DNA of 64,000 nt, from contig CAKRNO010000005.1 in NCBI GenBank assembly GCA_934371135.1, forward strand, positions 1-64,000. Reading direction: 5' to 3'. The first letter of the stretch is position 1, and the number at the start of each line of letters is the position of its first letter. Source of the DNA: an uncultured Eubacteriales bacterium. GTDB lineage: Bacteria; Bacillota; Clostridia; Oscillospirales; CAG-272. This document shows, in pieces, positions 15,811 through 24,263 of the stretch. Below the pieces are notes generated by a model. That model was not told where the DNA came from and made no database searches. It saw only the letters and a program-made list of their open reading frames with translations. Position numbers and translations under genes: made by a program.

Positions 15811-15858
15811 GGTATTTGGGAAAAATTGTGCCGATTTCGTATCGACGGAGGATAAAGC

Positions 15859-17283
15859 ATGAAAAAGACCAAGATCGTATGCACACTGGGACCAGCAAGC
15901 ACCAAGGAAAAAGTCATCGAGGAGATGCTGAAAAACGGCATGAACGTTGCGCGCCTGAACTTCTCACACGGCACGCATGAGGAGCACGCCAAGACCATCG
16001 CGCTGTTCCGCCGCGTCCGCGACCGGCTGAAAATACCGGCAGCGGTCATGCTGGATACCAAAGGGCCGGAGATCCGCCTCGGCAATTTCGGCGGGGACGG
16101 AAAGGTCACGCTGGAGGACGGCGCCCTCTTTACCCTGACGAGCCGCGACGTCGTCGGCGACGAAACGCAGGTGAGCGTCACCTATGCCGACCTCCCGCGG
16201 GAGCTGAATGCCGGCAACCGTGTGCTCATCGACGACGGTAAGGTTGTGCTCACCGTGGAGAGCACCACGGAGACGGATATTGTCTGCCGCGTGACGGTCG
16301 GCGGGCAGATCTCCAACCACAAGGGCATCAACCTGCCCTATATCCACCTGAATATGCCCTTCATGAGCCCGCGTGACGAGGCGGATCTGCGCTTCGGCAT
16401 CGAGCACGACGTCGATTTCGTGGCGGCGTCCTTCGTGCGGTGCAAGGAGGATGTCATCGCCATGCGTCGCTTCCTCGACTACTACGGCGGGCATAACATC
16501 CGCATCATCGCCAAGATCGAAAACAACGAGGGGGTCGATAACTTCGAGGAGATCCTCGCGCACGCGGACGGCATCATGGTGGCGCGCGGCGACATGGGCG
16601 TAGAGATTGAGTTTGAGCGCCTCCCCGGGCTCCAGAAGCGCTTTATCCGCGCCTGCTACCGCTCGGGTAAGATGGTCATCACCGCAACGCAGATGCTCGA
16701 ATCCATGATCCATTCGATGACCCCGACCCGTGCGGAGATCAGTGACGTGGCGAACGCCGTCTTCGACGGCACCTCCGCCGTCATGCTCTCGGGAGAAACG
16801 GCGATGGGCGACCACCCCGCGCGTGTCGTCAGCGTCATGTCCAAGATCGTGGAGCAGGCAGAGCGCGACGCCCTGGCGCAGAACGCTTTCGGCTCCCTCA
16901 ACCATGTCTATGACCTCAGCGACAGCACCGGCGCCGTCTGCGACGCAGCGTGCATCCTCGCGCGCGACCTCGGCGCGAAAGCGATCATCGCCGTGACCGA
17001 GTCCGGTCTTTCCGCCCGCCGCGTCTCCAAATTTCGCCCCGCGCAGGCGATCGTCGCCAGCACGCCGGATAAAAAGACCTTCCACCAGCTCGCCCTCTCC
17101 TGGGGCGTGACCCCTGTCCTCGCGCTGCACCAGACGAGTACCGATGCCCTCTACCGGCACGCCATCGACTGTGCCAAGAGCGCGGAGGTCGTGGAGGTCG
17201 GAGACAAGGTCGTTATCACCGCGGGCGCCCCGCTCGGGCAGACCGGTACGACCAACGTCCTCAAGGTCGAGACTGTCAGCTGA
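15859..17283 (+). CDS. pyk: pyruvate kinase
   Basis: A 474-residue glycolytic enzyme making ATP and pyruvate from phosphoenolpyruvate and ADP. Visible are the N-terminal KTKIVCTLGPAS, the catalytic lysine region AKIENNEGVDN, and the signature MVARGDMGVEIEFE with metal ligands. The C-terminal allosteric domain (from about residue 345) is complete. The extra PEP-utiliser domain of Bacillus-type Pyk is absent. Ribosome site CGGAGGATAAAGC; monocistronic. Confidence 0.97.
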   Translation: MKKTKIVCTLGPASTKEKVIEEMLKNGMNVARLNFSHGTHEEHAKTIALFRRVRDRLKIPAAVMLDTKGPEIRLGNFGGDGKVTLEDGALFTLTSRDVVGDETQVSVTYADLPRELNAGNRVLIDDGKVVLTVESTTETDIVCRVTVGGQISNHKGINLPYIHLNMPFMSPRDEADLRFGIEHDVDFVAASFVRCKEDVIAMRRFLDYYGGHNIRIIAKIENNEGVDNFEEILAHADGIMVARGDMGVEIEFERLPGLQKRFIRACYRSGKMVITATQMLESMIHSMTPTRAEISDVANAVFDGTSAVMLSGETAMGDHPARVVSVMSKIVEQAERDALAQNAFGSLNHVYDLSDSTGAVCDAACILARDLGAKAIIAVTESGLSARRVSKFRPAQAIVASTPDKKTFHQLALSWGVTPVLALHQTSTDALYRHAIDCAKSAEVVEVGDKVVITAGAPLGQTGTTNVLKVETVS

Positions 17284-17304
17284 CAGTCTTATCATCGCCT
17301 GTCT

Positions 17305-17340
17305 GATGCGTCACTCCCCTCGGAGTGGCGCATCTTTTTT
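17305..17340 (+). terminator. terminator of pyk
   Basis: GATGCGTCACTC / GAGTGGCGCATC (one G-T pair), six-base loop, then TTTTTT. Confidence 0.92.
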
Positions 17341-17420
17341 GTATGTGCCCCCGGTTAGTCTGACGCCATCCGCCCGGAGCGGCGCAGCTCGGTAAAATAA
17401 CGTCGCTCCGCGGAATGGTA

Positions 17421-17496
17421 CACCTCTCCGAAAGACGCCTCTCCGAAAGACCGCCTCTCCGAAAGACCGCCTCTCCGAAAGACCGCCTCTCCGGGA
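17421..17496. repeat. 16-base tandem repeat
   Basis: About five units of CCGCCTCTCCGAAAGA; the first two are 15 bases, the next two exactly 16, and the last is partial. It is in a gene-free gap between pyk and the convergent lipoprotein gene. Confidence 0.9.
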
Positions 17497-17523
17497 TGTC
17501 GCCGTCGCCGCATCCCATGATTC

Positions 17524-17562
17524 AAGGCGCCCCCGGCAAAACTGCCGGGGGCGCCTTTCCCG
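17524..17562 (+). terminator. hairpin downstream of the tandem repeat
   Basis: Fifteen-base stem AAGGCGCCCCCGGCA / TGCCGGGGGCGCCTT, loop AAAC, with moderately T-rich sequence after it on the plus strand. It is the second plus-strand terminator after pyk. Confidence 0.7.
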
Positions 17563-17604
17563 TTTTCTTGTCTTTCGTATGAAAAAATGCAGACAAACAC
17601 GGTC

Positions 17605-17638
17605 ATAGAAAAGCTCCCGCCGCGAATGCGGCGGGAGC
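17605..17638 (-). terminator. terminator of the large lipoprotein gene
   Basis: Eleven-base stem GCTCCCGCCGC / GCGGCGGGAGC, loop GAAT, followed by TTTTCT on the minus strand. Confidence 0.88.
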
Positions 17639-17667
17639 AGTGTTTCATCGGGATTTTTCGGTGCGGA

Positions 17668-20600
17668 TTACTTCTGGAGCGTCAGCACACGGACGAACGT
17701 CTTGTCGGAGGTCACCGGCTTGCTGTTGTTGTCCTTCGCATCCGGGTCAATCAGAATGGTACTGTTCCCGGAGTCGGCGTCGGGATTGACCTTCCAGCCG
17801 TCCATGTTCTGCGAGACGAATACGCGGTTGATACCGAGCGAGGTCTCACCGGCATACGCATACACCGTCAGACGGACCGTGCCCGCAGCCGCATCGATCT
17901 TCGCGATGGCGATGATCGGCGTACCCACAGCGGCATAGAAGTTGTCGTTCAGCTCCTTGGGATCTGCCAGCGTCGGAGACACGACGAGGATTCTGACCGT
18001 GTCGTCACCGGCGACGAGCGCGCCCTCACTCGTGTTGGCGACCGTTACCTGACCGTTATAGACAACGATCATCTGCGTGCCGCGTACCAGCGCCAGGGCA
18101 CCGTCTGCTGCACGACCGTAGAAGGTCGCATCCGCAGCGGCTGCCGTGATAGCGGACGCATCCATATTGCCGCTCGTGTACACACCGTTCGGAGTGATGA
18201 GGAGGTAGCCGTTCGCGGTCTTGTAGAGCGCCATGCCGATCGCCTCGTAGACACCGACGTAATCCGTCACAGGCGTTGCGGCAGCCGTGCCGTTCGCCTG
18301 GATAGCGGCGAGCGCCGTTGCTTCCACATCATAGACCTGTGCGGCGGCGAGACGGTTCGCGAGCTCGGCATCCTTCGCCATGTACATCTTGACGTAGGAA
18401 GCAAACTTGTTCTGCACCTCGGTGTTGGCTCTTGCATACATCGGCAGGAGTGCACGGATGTACGGGACGAGATCGCACCCGGTCAGCATAGTGGGCACCT
18501 TACCATCGATGGTCATGGCATCCACACATTCGTAGAACCAGTTGAAGATGGCACTGATGAAATCATCCGTGATCATGTTGTCGGTCATGACAGCGAACAG
18601 CGAGGTGAACCGGGTGAAGTCGACCGCAGTCGTCGCCAGCGTGATCTCGCGGTTCTCAAACGCGTGTGCCAGCTGCCCGATACCGGTAACGGCTTCACGC
18701 ACGTTGCCGAGACCCATCTGCACCGTTACATAGATGTAAGAGGCGAGGAAGGCGTCGGTCGATGTGCCGATCGAGGACGGATAATATTCGAGGATCATGG
18801 AGCCCCAGGAGAGTGCGTGCTCCCGTCCGAGGTAATCGCCGAAGACGTTCATCGTGTCGGCGATCGACAGGCAGATAGCCGCGATGTCCGCATCGTATGC
18901 CGGGCGGACAGCGACGAGATCTTCCTGGGACGGCGGCGTCAGCGCATTGATACCCGCGACGACGGCGTTCAGGAGCGCCTCGCTCTTGTAGTAGGTGCTG
19001 GTCGGGCACTTCCATGCCGTTGCCATGTTGCAGAGTCTCTCGCAGATCGGCTTGTAGTCCTGGATGGTCGCGATCTTGGAGAGGTCATTGAACACACCGG
19101 TGGCATTGTCCGCGATGGCGGTACCGTCAGCGTTCAGGTTCATCTTGCCGAGCAGCGCCGCGACCTCGGCATCCGTGAGGGTTGCCTTACGGGTCAGGGT
19201 AGACATTGCCATTCTGGTCCTGACGAGGTCGATCTCGGGCAGGTTGCCGGGGATCGAGTAGCTGCTCTTGTAGTTGGTCAGATAGAAGTTCGAGAAGTAG
19301 ATGTAGTTGTGCTGATCCTTCATCTCCTCCGTCGCGATATTCGCGCTCATCGAACGCATTTCCTGCTTCGGCGTGCCGAGGAGACGGATCTCCGTGATGG
19401 TATCCTTGATGCCTGCCGGCGCATAAAGGTCATTCACGCTGCCGTTCAGGCGGATGGCAAATTTCTTCCAGCCGGAGAAGTCCAGCTTGACGGTGTACGT
19501 CATGGTGAGGTTGTTGACGCCACCCGTCATAAGGAAGACGGTGAATGCCTGCTCCTTCTCGGTCACGGCCGCCGAATACACCCAGAATTCGAGCATATCG
19601 TAGTTTGCGAGGTTGTACCCCGTGCTGTTCGGCTTACCGAATATCATGTAAGCGGCGTACTGACCGTTGTCCTGGTATTCATAGTCGCCCCAGCGCAGTG
19701 CATAGCCACCGCCCGCCGCGGGAGTAGCCGCCTTGATCATGCCGGTGCTGTTCATGTCAGAAGTGAGGTTGGCGTACTTGATACCGTACTTGGTCAGCTC
19801 ATCCGCAACGGTCTCCGGGTCGGAGAAGTTGCTCATATCGAGGATGCAGACGGCGTCCTTCTGGATCTCGTCGTAACCGGGGATAGCCGGCAGCTCGGTC
19901 GGCAGGGCGGCGGGCAGGTCGGTCGTGTACCGGTAAGTCTGCGGGAACGGAGCCTGCTTGTGGAACTTCGCCGTGAGCGTGATGTCGCCGCCGGTCGAGA
20001 AGTTGGCGGTGCTGAGCTCCTCCACCAGCTTTTCGACACCCGTCGCCGCGTTGGTGTAGAACCAGCCCTCGAACGAGTAACCCTCCAGCGAGGGGTGCTT
20101 CAGAGAGACGGGCTCCTCGTCAATGCGGGCGAGGGAGTATGTATTCGGGTTCTCGGTCGGGAAGACGGTGCCGTCGGGACCAACGTACCGGACATTGTAG
20201 GTCTCGCTGATGATGAGCTTGGCAGTCACATAAGCGTCGATATAGTCCCCCTTGGGGTCGGAGTAGATGGCACGGACGATGTACACGCCCGCGTCCTTGA
20301 CGCCGAGCTGACCGTCATCCACCATCACCGTTTCATCGGCATTCCAGTACTCAAAGCGGATGTTGACACGCTGGGGGTTGGAGTTGCCGCGCAGGTTCTT
20401 CTCGAGTGCCTTGTGGTACTCGCCGTCGTAGTCCACGCTGCTGAGCGTGAAACGCACGGAGGAGAGGTCGATCGGGGTCCCCTCCAGAAGCACGAGGCGG
20501 GCGGTCAGGGTCTTATCCGCGCAGCCGGACTTGGTGAAGATGGCGCGGACGGTATATTTGCCGACCGCGGTGACACCGGTGTCGGATACCTTCTCCGTGT

Positions 20601-20859
20601 TTGCTTCGTTCCAGTATTCGTAGCGCACCTGGACACCGTCCGGGAGCGTACCGGTGATCGTCAGGGTCTTTACCTTGCCGTCGGCGTTTACCTGTGCGCC
20701 CTTGAGCGAGACCCCTGTCAGATCGATTTCGGTGCCGTTACCGTTACCGTTGTTATTGGTTCCGCCACCGTTGTCATCTGTCTTGCCGCAGGCAATGATG
20801 GGGAGCACCATCGCCACGACGAGCAGCATGAGCAGGCATATCTGCCAAAACCGTTTCAT
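17668..20859 (-). CDS. large multidomain surface lipoprotein, distant PL8-like region
   Basis: A 1063-residue exported lipoprotein. The signal peptide ends at the lipobox PIIAC (Cys24), followed by an Asn/Gly linker. Two Ig-like beta repeats follow (about 45-125 and 130-225), each with an F/YEYWN segment and a G-x-Y-x-VRA strand, then a Listeria-Bacteroides (InlB B) repeat around SLEGYSFEGWF. A beta-sandwich region (about 320-530) precedes an all-alpha region (about 560-840). Part of that (YKPICERLCNMATAWKCP, then YYKSEALLNAVVAGINAL) resembles the N-terminal toroid of family 8 polysaccharide lyases, but I cannot place the catalytic Asn/His/Tyr/Arg. A cell-surface glycan-binding or degrading role is inferred. 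Strong ribosome site AGGAGGATAAATA. Confidence 0.7.
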   Translation of the reverse strand: MKRFWQICLLMLLVVAMVLPIIACGKTDDNGGGTNNNGNGNGTEIDLTGVSLKGAQVNADGKVKTLTITGTLPDGVQVRYEYWNEANTEKVSDTGVTAVGKYTVRAIFTKSGCADKTLTARLVLLEGTPIDLSSVRFTLSSVDYDGEYHKALEKNLRGNSNPQRVNIRFEYWNADETVMVDDGQLGVKDAGVYIVRAIYSDPKGDYIDAYVTAKLIISETYNVRYVGPDGTVFPTENPNTYSLARIDEEPVSLKHPSLEGYSFEGWFYTNAATGVEKLVEELSTANFSTGGDITLTAKFHKQAPFPQTYRYTTDLPAALPTELPAIPGYDEIQKDAVCILDMSNFSDPETVADELTKYGIKYANLTSDMNSTGMIKAATPAAGGGYALRWGDYEYQDNGQYAAYMIFGKPNSTGYNLANYDMLEFWVYSAAVTEKEQAFTVFLMTGGVNNLTMTYTVKLDFSGWKKFAIRLNGSVNDLYAPAGIKDTITEIRLLGTPKQEMRSMSANIATEEMKDQHNYIYFSNFYLTNYKSSYSIPGNLPEIDLVRTRMAMSTLTRKATLTDAEVAALLGKMNLNADGTAIADNATGVFNDLSKIATIQDYKPICERLCNMATAWKCPTSTYYKSEALLNAVVAGINALTPPSQEDLVAVRPAYDADIAAICLSIADTMNVFGDYLGREHALSWGSMILEYYPSSIGTSTDAFLASYIYVTVQMGLGNVREAVTGIGQLAHAFENREITLATTAVDFTRFTSLFAVMTDNMITDDFISAIFNWFYECVDAMTIDGKVPTMLTGCDLVPYIRALLPMYARANTEVQNKFASYVKMYMAKDAELANRLAAAQVYDVEATALAAIQANGTAAATPVTDYVGVYEAIGMALYKTANGYLLITPNGVYTSGNMDASAITAAAADATFYGRAADGALALVRGTQMIVVYNGQVTVANTSEGALVAGDDTVRILVVSPTLADPKELNDNFYAAVGTPIIAIAKIDAAAGTVRLTVYAYAGETSLGINRVFVSQNMDGWKVNPDADSGNSTILIDPDAKDNNSKPVTSDKTFVRVLTLQK

Positions 20860-20922
20860 TATTTATCCTCCTAAAATTAGTGGCGTCGGGCTGTCGAGAC
20901 TACGCCCGATCTACACACAAAT

Positions 20923-20951
20923 ATTATATAAAAAGCCCTATTTTGTGTCAA
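20923..20951 (-). promoter_or_regulatory. promoter of the large lipoprotein gene
   Basis: Consensus -35 TTGACA, 17-base spacer, -10 TATAAT on the minus strand, about 57 bases of leader. Confidence 0.88.
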
Positions 20952-20995
20952 TCGGCAATCCGCACACCTTTTACCGCGTGCGTTTGTATAGGTTG

Positions 20996-21026
20996 TAAAA
21001 ATAAATCCCGCGTTCTGACGCGGGAT
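20996..21026 (-). terminator. terminator of the radC pair
   Basis: ATCCCGCG / CGCGGGAT around a six-base loop, then TTATTTTTA on the minus strand. Confidence 0.85.
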
Positions 21027-21064
21027 AGGAAGTGTTTTCGGGTGTTCCGCGGGCGCTGGCGCCG

Positions 21065-21718
21065 TCAGGTGCCCCTGTCCGTGAGCAGGATGGGGGCGTA
21101 CCGCTCCCCTGCCACGACGATGTGCTCGAGCAGACCGATCCCCGCCGCCCCGAGGGCGATGCGCAGATTGGTCGTCGTCGCGATGTCGCAGGCGCTGGGG
21201 GTCGGGCTCCCGCCCGGGTGGTTGTGGGCGAGGACCGAGTAGCGCGCCCCGCCGAACAGCGCCGCCTCCACAATGGCGCGCGTGTTCAGATTGGCGGAAT
21301 TGACCGACCCGGTGGCGACAAGTCTTAGGGTCAGGTAGGTGCGGTCCTCCCGCAGGAGCAGAAGATACACCTTTTCGACCGCCTCGCCGCAGAAGACCGC
21401 GGTGAAGAAGCGCCCGAGCTTCTCCAGAGAATCAAACACGAAGTCACGCGGGTATTCGGAGAGGCGCGCCCGACCGACGGCGGGCAGAATCATGCGCAGG
21501 AGCGTCGCCGTGCTCTCGCCGAGCCCCGCCTCGCGGAGCCGCCACGCCTCCTGTGAAAAGACACCGGCAAGCGAGCCGAAGCGGGCGAGGAGACGGTCGG
21601 CAGTATCCTCTGCCCCCTCCCGCATACAGAAGGACAGCAGCCCCGCGAGCAGCTCGCGGTCGGAGAGCGACCCGACCCTGCGCTCCGAGAGCGCGCGGCG
21701 CAGTTCGGATGATGTCAT
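21065..21718 (-). CDS. radC: RadC-family JAB/MPN domain protein
   Basis: A 217-residue RadC-like protein with a helix-hairpin-helix-like N-terminus (LSDRELLAGLLSF, FGSLAGVF) and a C-terminal JAB1/MPN domain. The metal site is intact: AHNHPGGSPTPSACD holds the two histidines and the aspartate of the JAMM motif, with the upstream glutamate in the strand before. RadC proteins are linked to DNA processing, but their reaction is not settled. The start overlaps the upstream paralogue by four bases, so the two are made together. Confidence 0.9.
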   Translation of the reverse strand: MTSSELRRALSERRVGSLSDRELLAGLLSFCMREGAEDTADRLLARFGSLAGVFSQEAWRLREAGLGESTATLLRMILPAVGRARLSEYPRDFVFDSLEKLGRFFTAVFCGEAVEKVYLLLLREDRTYLTLRLVATGSVNSANLNTRAIVEAALFGGARYSVLAHNHPGGSPTPSACDIATTTNLRIALGAAGIGLLEHIVVAGERYAPILLTDRGT

Positions 21719-22440
21719 GCGTCCCCCTCCTCTCCCTCGCTGAGCTTTGCCGCCGGGACGCGGTCGTCGGTCAGCGGGCCCACCGCCTTGGCGACCGATA
21801 CGCAGATGTTCCCGGCGAAGATCAGGTGGTCGGCGAGGGTGACGCCCACCAGCTGCAAAACAGACGCCACATGGCGGGTGGTCGCCACCTCATACGGGTC
21901 GGGGCGTGCGATGCGGTTCGCATGGGTGGAGACGAGCACTGCCGCCGTCGCGCGCGTGCCGAGCGCACCGGTCACGATGTCCTGCACGCGGAAAGCGCCG
22001 GAGGCATAGTACCCGACGAACACCTCCGCCGTGCCGAGCAGGTGAAACGTGTTATCGAAATAGAGCGCAAACGTGCGGTCGTCGGTCACCCCTGCCACGA
22101 TGCGCTCCGCGAGAGCACGCAGGGTACCGAAGGTCCCGTAGGTGGCGGCTGGCCGGACCTCCCGGGCGGCGCGGTAGCCCGCCTCCGTGAGCAGAGCAAA
22201 ATAGAGCGACAGGCGCTCGGGCGCCGAGGGGATGCCCGCGAGCTCTACCTGCGTCAGCCGCATCGCCCCGGCGAGGCTGCCGCCCCGCTCGATGAGCGTA
22301 TGGGCGAGCGGATTGGTGTCTCGGTAGGGCACGGCGCCGAAAAGGAGCGCCTCCAGTATCTCATGGTCGGCGAACTGCGTAAAGCCGCCGGCTTCAAACT
22401 TGTCTCGGACACGCTTGCGGTGCCCTGTATGTAGCGCCAT
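21715..22440 (-). CDS. second RadC-like protein with degenerate metal site
   Basis: A 241-residue paralogue of the following gene, with the same layout (HEILEALLFGAVPYRD, then RGGSLAGAM, then a JAB-like domain). The equivalent of the JAMM motif reads STHANRIARPDPYE: the first histidine and the aspartate are replaced (Ser and Tyr), leaving one histidine. It is therefore probably catalytically dead and may act as a partner of the intact RadC. AAAGGAGCCGCCGCGGT precedes the chosen ATG; longer in-frame starts lack a ribosome site. Confidence 0.82.
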   Translation of the reverse strand: MALHTGHRKRVRDKFEAGGFTQFADHEILEALLFGAVPYRDTNPLAHTLIERGGSLAGAMRLTQVELAGIPSAPERLSLYFALLTEAGYRAAREVRPAATYGTFGTLRALAERIVAGVTDDRTFALYFDNTFHLLGTAEVFVGYYASGAFRVQDIVTGALGTRATAAVLVSTHANRIARPDPYEVATTRHVASVLQLVGVTLADHLIFAGNICVSVAKAVGPLTDDRVPAAKLSEGEEGDA

Positions 22441-22503
22441 ACCGCGGCGGCTCCTTTCTCGCAGGATGCGGGCATTTCTCCCAAGACGGCAGGAGAGGTG
22501 GTC

Positions 22504-22536
22504 AAAACAAAAAGGGGGGCGCGGCGACCGCGCCCC
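22504..22536 (-). terminator. terminator of the 76-residue membrane protein gene
   Basis: GGGGCGCGG / CCGCGCCCC with a three-base loop, then CCTTTTTGTTTTG on the minus strand. Confidence 0.88.
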
Positions 22537-22538
22537 GG

Positions 22539-22769
22539 TCACTTCCTTTTGCGGTGCAGAAGTGTGCAGAGCGCGAGCAGGCACGCGAGCGCGCCGAGGA
22601 TCCTGCGTCGGTCCAGCCGGAAGTTGCCCTTGAACGCATAGGAAAAGGCGGGTTCCGCCTCCTCGCGGTTGCGGTACACATCTCCCCCCACGTCAAAGCG
22701 CGCCTGTACGGCGGGATTGTGCTGTTTCAGTGCGCGGGAGACCCCCTCGCAGAATTGCCTGAATTTCAT
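22539..22769 (-). CDS. small C-tail membrane protein, unknown
   Basis: A 76-residue protein. The first 50 residues are soluble and polar; a hydrophobic segment, ILGALACLLALCTLL, followed by HRKRK ends it, as in tail-anchored proteins. GAGGGAT lies before the ATG, and a strong terminator follows three bases after the stop. No family recognised. Confidence 0.6.
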   Translation of the reverse strand: MKFRQFCEGVSRALKQHNPAVQARFDVGGDVYRNREEAEPAFSYAFKGNFRLDRRRILGALACLLALCTLLHRKRK

Positions 22770-22952
22770 GTTTTATCCCTCACTTTCGTTTTTGGTTTCC
22801 GGATTGCAATGGCAGGATTGTGGTTTCGGGGAAATACCGCCCGGGTGTGCGGGACTTCCGTCGTCCTCACCGGCCCCGCCGCGTATAACGCCGGTGCATC
22901 CGGTGCATACTTTTCTCAAAAGAGTCTCAAAAACTTAAAAAGGAGTTGCGAC

Positions 22953-23222
22953 GTGAAAGATCCCCGTTCCTTCTATATCCGTCTGCTGCTCGCGGCGTTT
23001 CTCGTCACGGGTGTGCTCGTTTTCTGTATTCTGCCCATTTCGTACCGGCGCGATACCTTTCCGCACCCCGGTGCCGGCACCTCCCGCATCGGCGCACGGG
23101 GCGACGGCGAGGAGATCCGCCACACCGGAGAAAAGGATACGGAGGATCTGCTCCTGCATCTCTGGCGGCAGGAGCTCTCGCGGCATCCGGACGCGCGCCC
23201 GCTCATGGGGCGGCGCAGGTAA
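22953..23222 (+). CDS. small single-pass membrane protein, unknown
   Basis: An 89-residue protein starting at GTG behind AAAAAGGAGTTGCGAC. One N-terminal membrane span (LLLAAFLVTGVLVFCILPI) is followed by a charged 60-residue tail. The ribosome site and the basic-hydrophobic start support it, but codon content alone would not, and no family is recognised. Confidence 0.5.
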   Translation: MKDPRSFYIRLLLAAFLVTGVLVFCILPISYRRDTFPHPGAGTSRIGARGDGEEIRHTGEKDTEDLLLHLWRQELSRHPDARPLMGRRR

Positions 23223-23357
23223 CATCGTCGGCATGGCGCCTTGTTTTCCGGGCACCGCGCCGTATTTTCGGCAGCACCGCGTCACGGTTTCCGGTGGGCT
23301 CGCCGTACCCGGCGGTGACAGCCCCGCCCTCCCCTGCTGGTCCGCCGGGGGGTGCCT

Positions 23358-24011
23358 TTACGGCTTCGTCACCTCCAGGGCGCAGATGGAAAAGCCCTTT
23401 GCAGTGAAATTGCGCTCGTACTCCGTCTCCACGTTTTCGGCGTTTTCGGGGCTCGCGTGCAGATCATAGGTCACATAGTGCGGCGTCACGCCGAGCGCGG
23501 CGAGCTCCTCCAGGGTGAAGTCGAACAGCGGGCGGTTGTCCGTTTTGAAACGGAGGGGCGCCCCGTCTTTCAGGAGCCCGAAATACATCGTCAGCATTTC
23601 CCGGTAGGTGAGCCGCCGCTTGGCGTGCTTCTTCTTCGGCCACGGATCGCTGAAATTCAGATAGATGCCGTCCAGGCTCGCGGGGGCGAACCAGAGCGGA
23701 AGATCATGCGCGTCCGCGATGAAGAACCGCAGGTTGTCCGCCGTGCGCGCCCCGCGGCGCGCCTCCGCCCCCTCGACGGCAATAACCATGACGTCGGAGA
23801 TCTTCTCAAGCGCGAGGAAATTGTCCCCGGGATATTTTTCCGCCATCCCGCAGGCAAAGCCCCCCTTGCCGCACCCGATCTCCAGGTATGTGGGCGCCTC
23901 TCTCCCGAACAGCGTCGTCGGTGCCCCGAGGGGCGCCTCCGGGCGTTCGATGAGGTACCGGGCATTTGCCGCGAGGCGCTCCGCCCCGTGCTTTTTCTTG
24001 CGCATCCGCAT
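23358..24011 (-). CDS. trmB: tRNA (guanine-N7-)-methyltransferase
   Basis: A 217-residue class I SAM-dependent methyltransferase making m7G46 in tRNA. The SAM loop is EIGCGKGGFACG, the catalytic acidic residues lie in FFIADAHDLPLWF, and the TrmB signature NFSDPWPKKKHAKRRL is exact. The start MRMRKKK gives the usual lysine-rich N-terminus, with AAAGGAACGACAACC upstream. A promoter at 24235-24263 implies an unusually long leader. Confidence 0.95.
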   Translation of the reverse strand: MRMRKKKHGAERLAANARYLIERPEAPLGAPTTLFGREAPTYLEIGCGKGGFACGMAEKYPGDNFLALEKISDVMVIAVEGAEARRGARTADNLRFFIADAHDLPLWFAPASLDGIYLNFSDPWPKKKHAKRRLTYREMLTMYFGLLKDGAPLRFKTDNRPLFDFTLEELAALGVTPHYVTYDLHASPENAENVETEYERNFTAKGFSICALEVTKP

Positions 24012-24234
24012 GGTTGTCGTTCCTTTTTGCTTGTTTTTTCTGTCGTTGTTTTCCCCGCATGGCGGCGTTATCCGCGCCGGCGGGCGTGCCGCCGCCGACA
24101 GCACCCGGGGGGCACTCCTGCGCCCGCGCGCCGGGCTACACCCGTACCGCGGGGCGTGCCGCCCCGACGGCTTTCCTCACCGGGGGCACGTCGGCGCGCG
24201 GCAGACGGCAGCACGCATTTTCATGTTACCGTTT
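24012..24234 (-). promoter_or_regulatory. long GC-rich 5' leader of trmB
   Basis: About 215 bases between the predicted start of transcription and the trmB ATG. The part 24060-24200 is very GC-rich with many complementary runs (for example CGGGGCGGCACGCCCCG). It does not match a riboswitch class I can name. Confidence 0.35.
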
Positions 24235-24263
24235 ATTTTAGCATACGGCGCGCGCGTTGTCAA
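24235..24263 (-). promoter_or_regulatory. promoter of trmB
   Basis: -35 TTGACA, 17-base spacer, -10 TAAAAT on the minus strand, immediately after the dapA stop. Confidence 0.85.

Noticed and set aside
17421..17496. CRISPR array
   Set aside because: The units are contiguous 16-base tandem repeats without spacers, and no cas genes are present anywhere in the window.
17587..20874. 1095-codon plus-strand frame opposite the large lipoprotein gene
   Set aside because: The minus-strand frame has a signal peptide, lipobox, strong ribosome site, consensus promoter and terminator; the plus-strand frame has none.
24060..24230. RNase P RNA or cobalamin riboswitch in the trmB leader
   Set aside because: A GAGGAAAG word and GC-rich stems suggested them, but the length is too short for RNase P and the conserved cores of both classes are missing.
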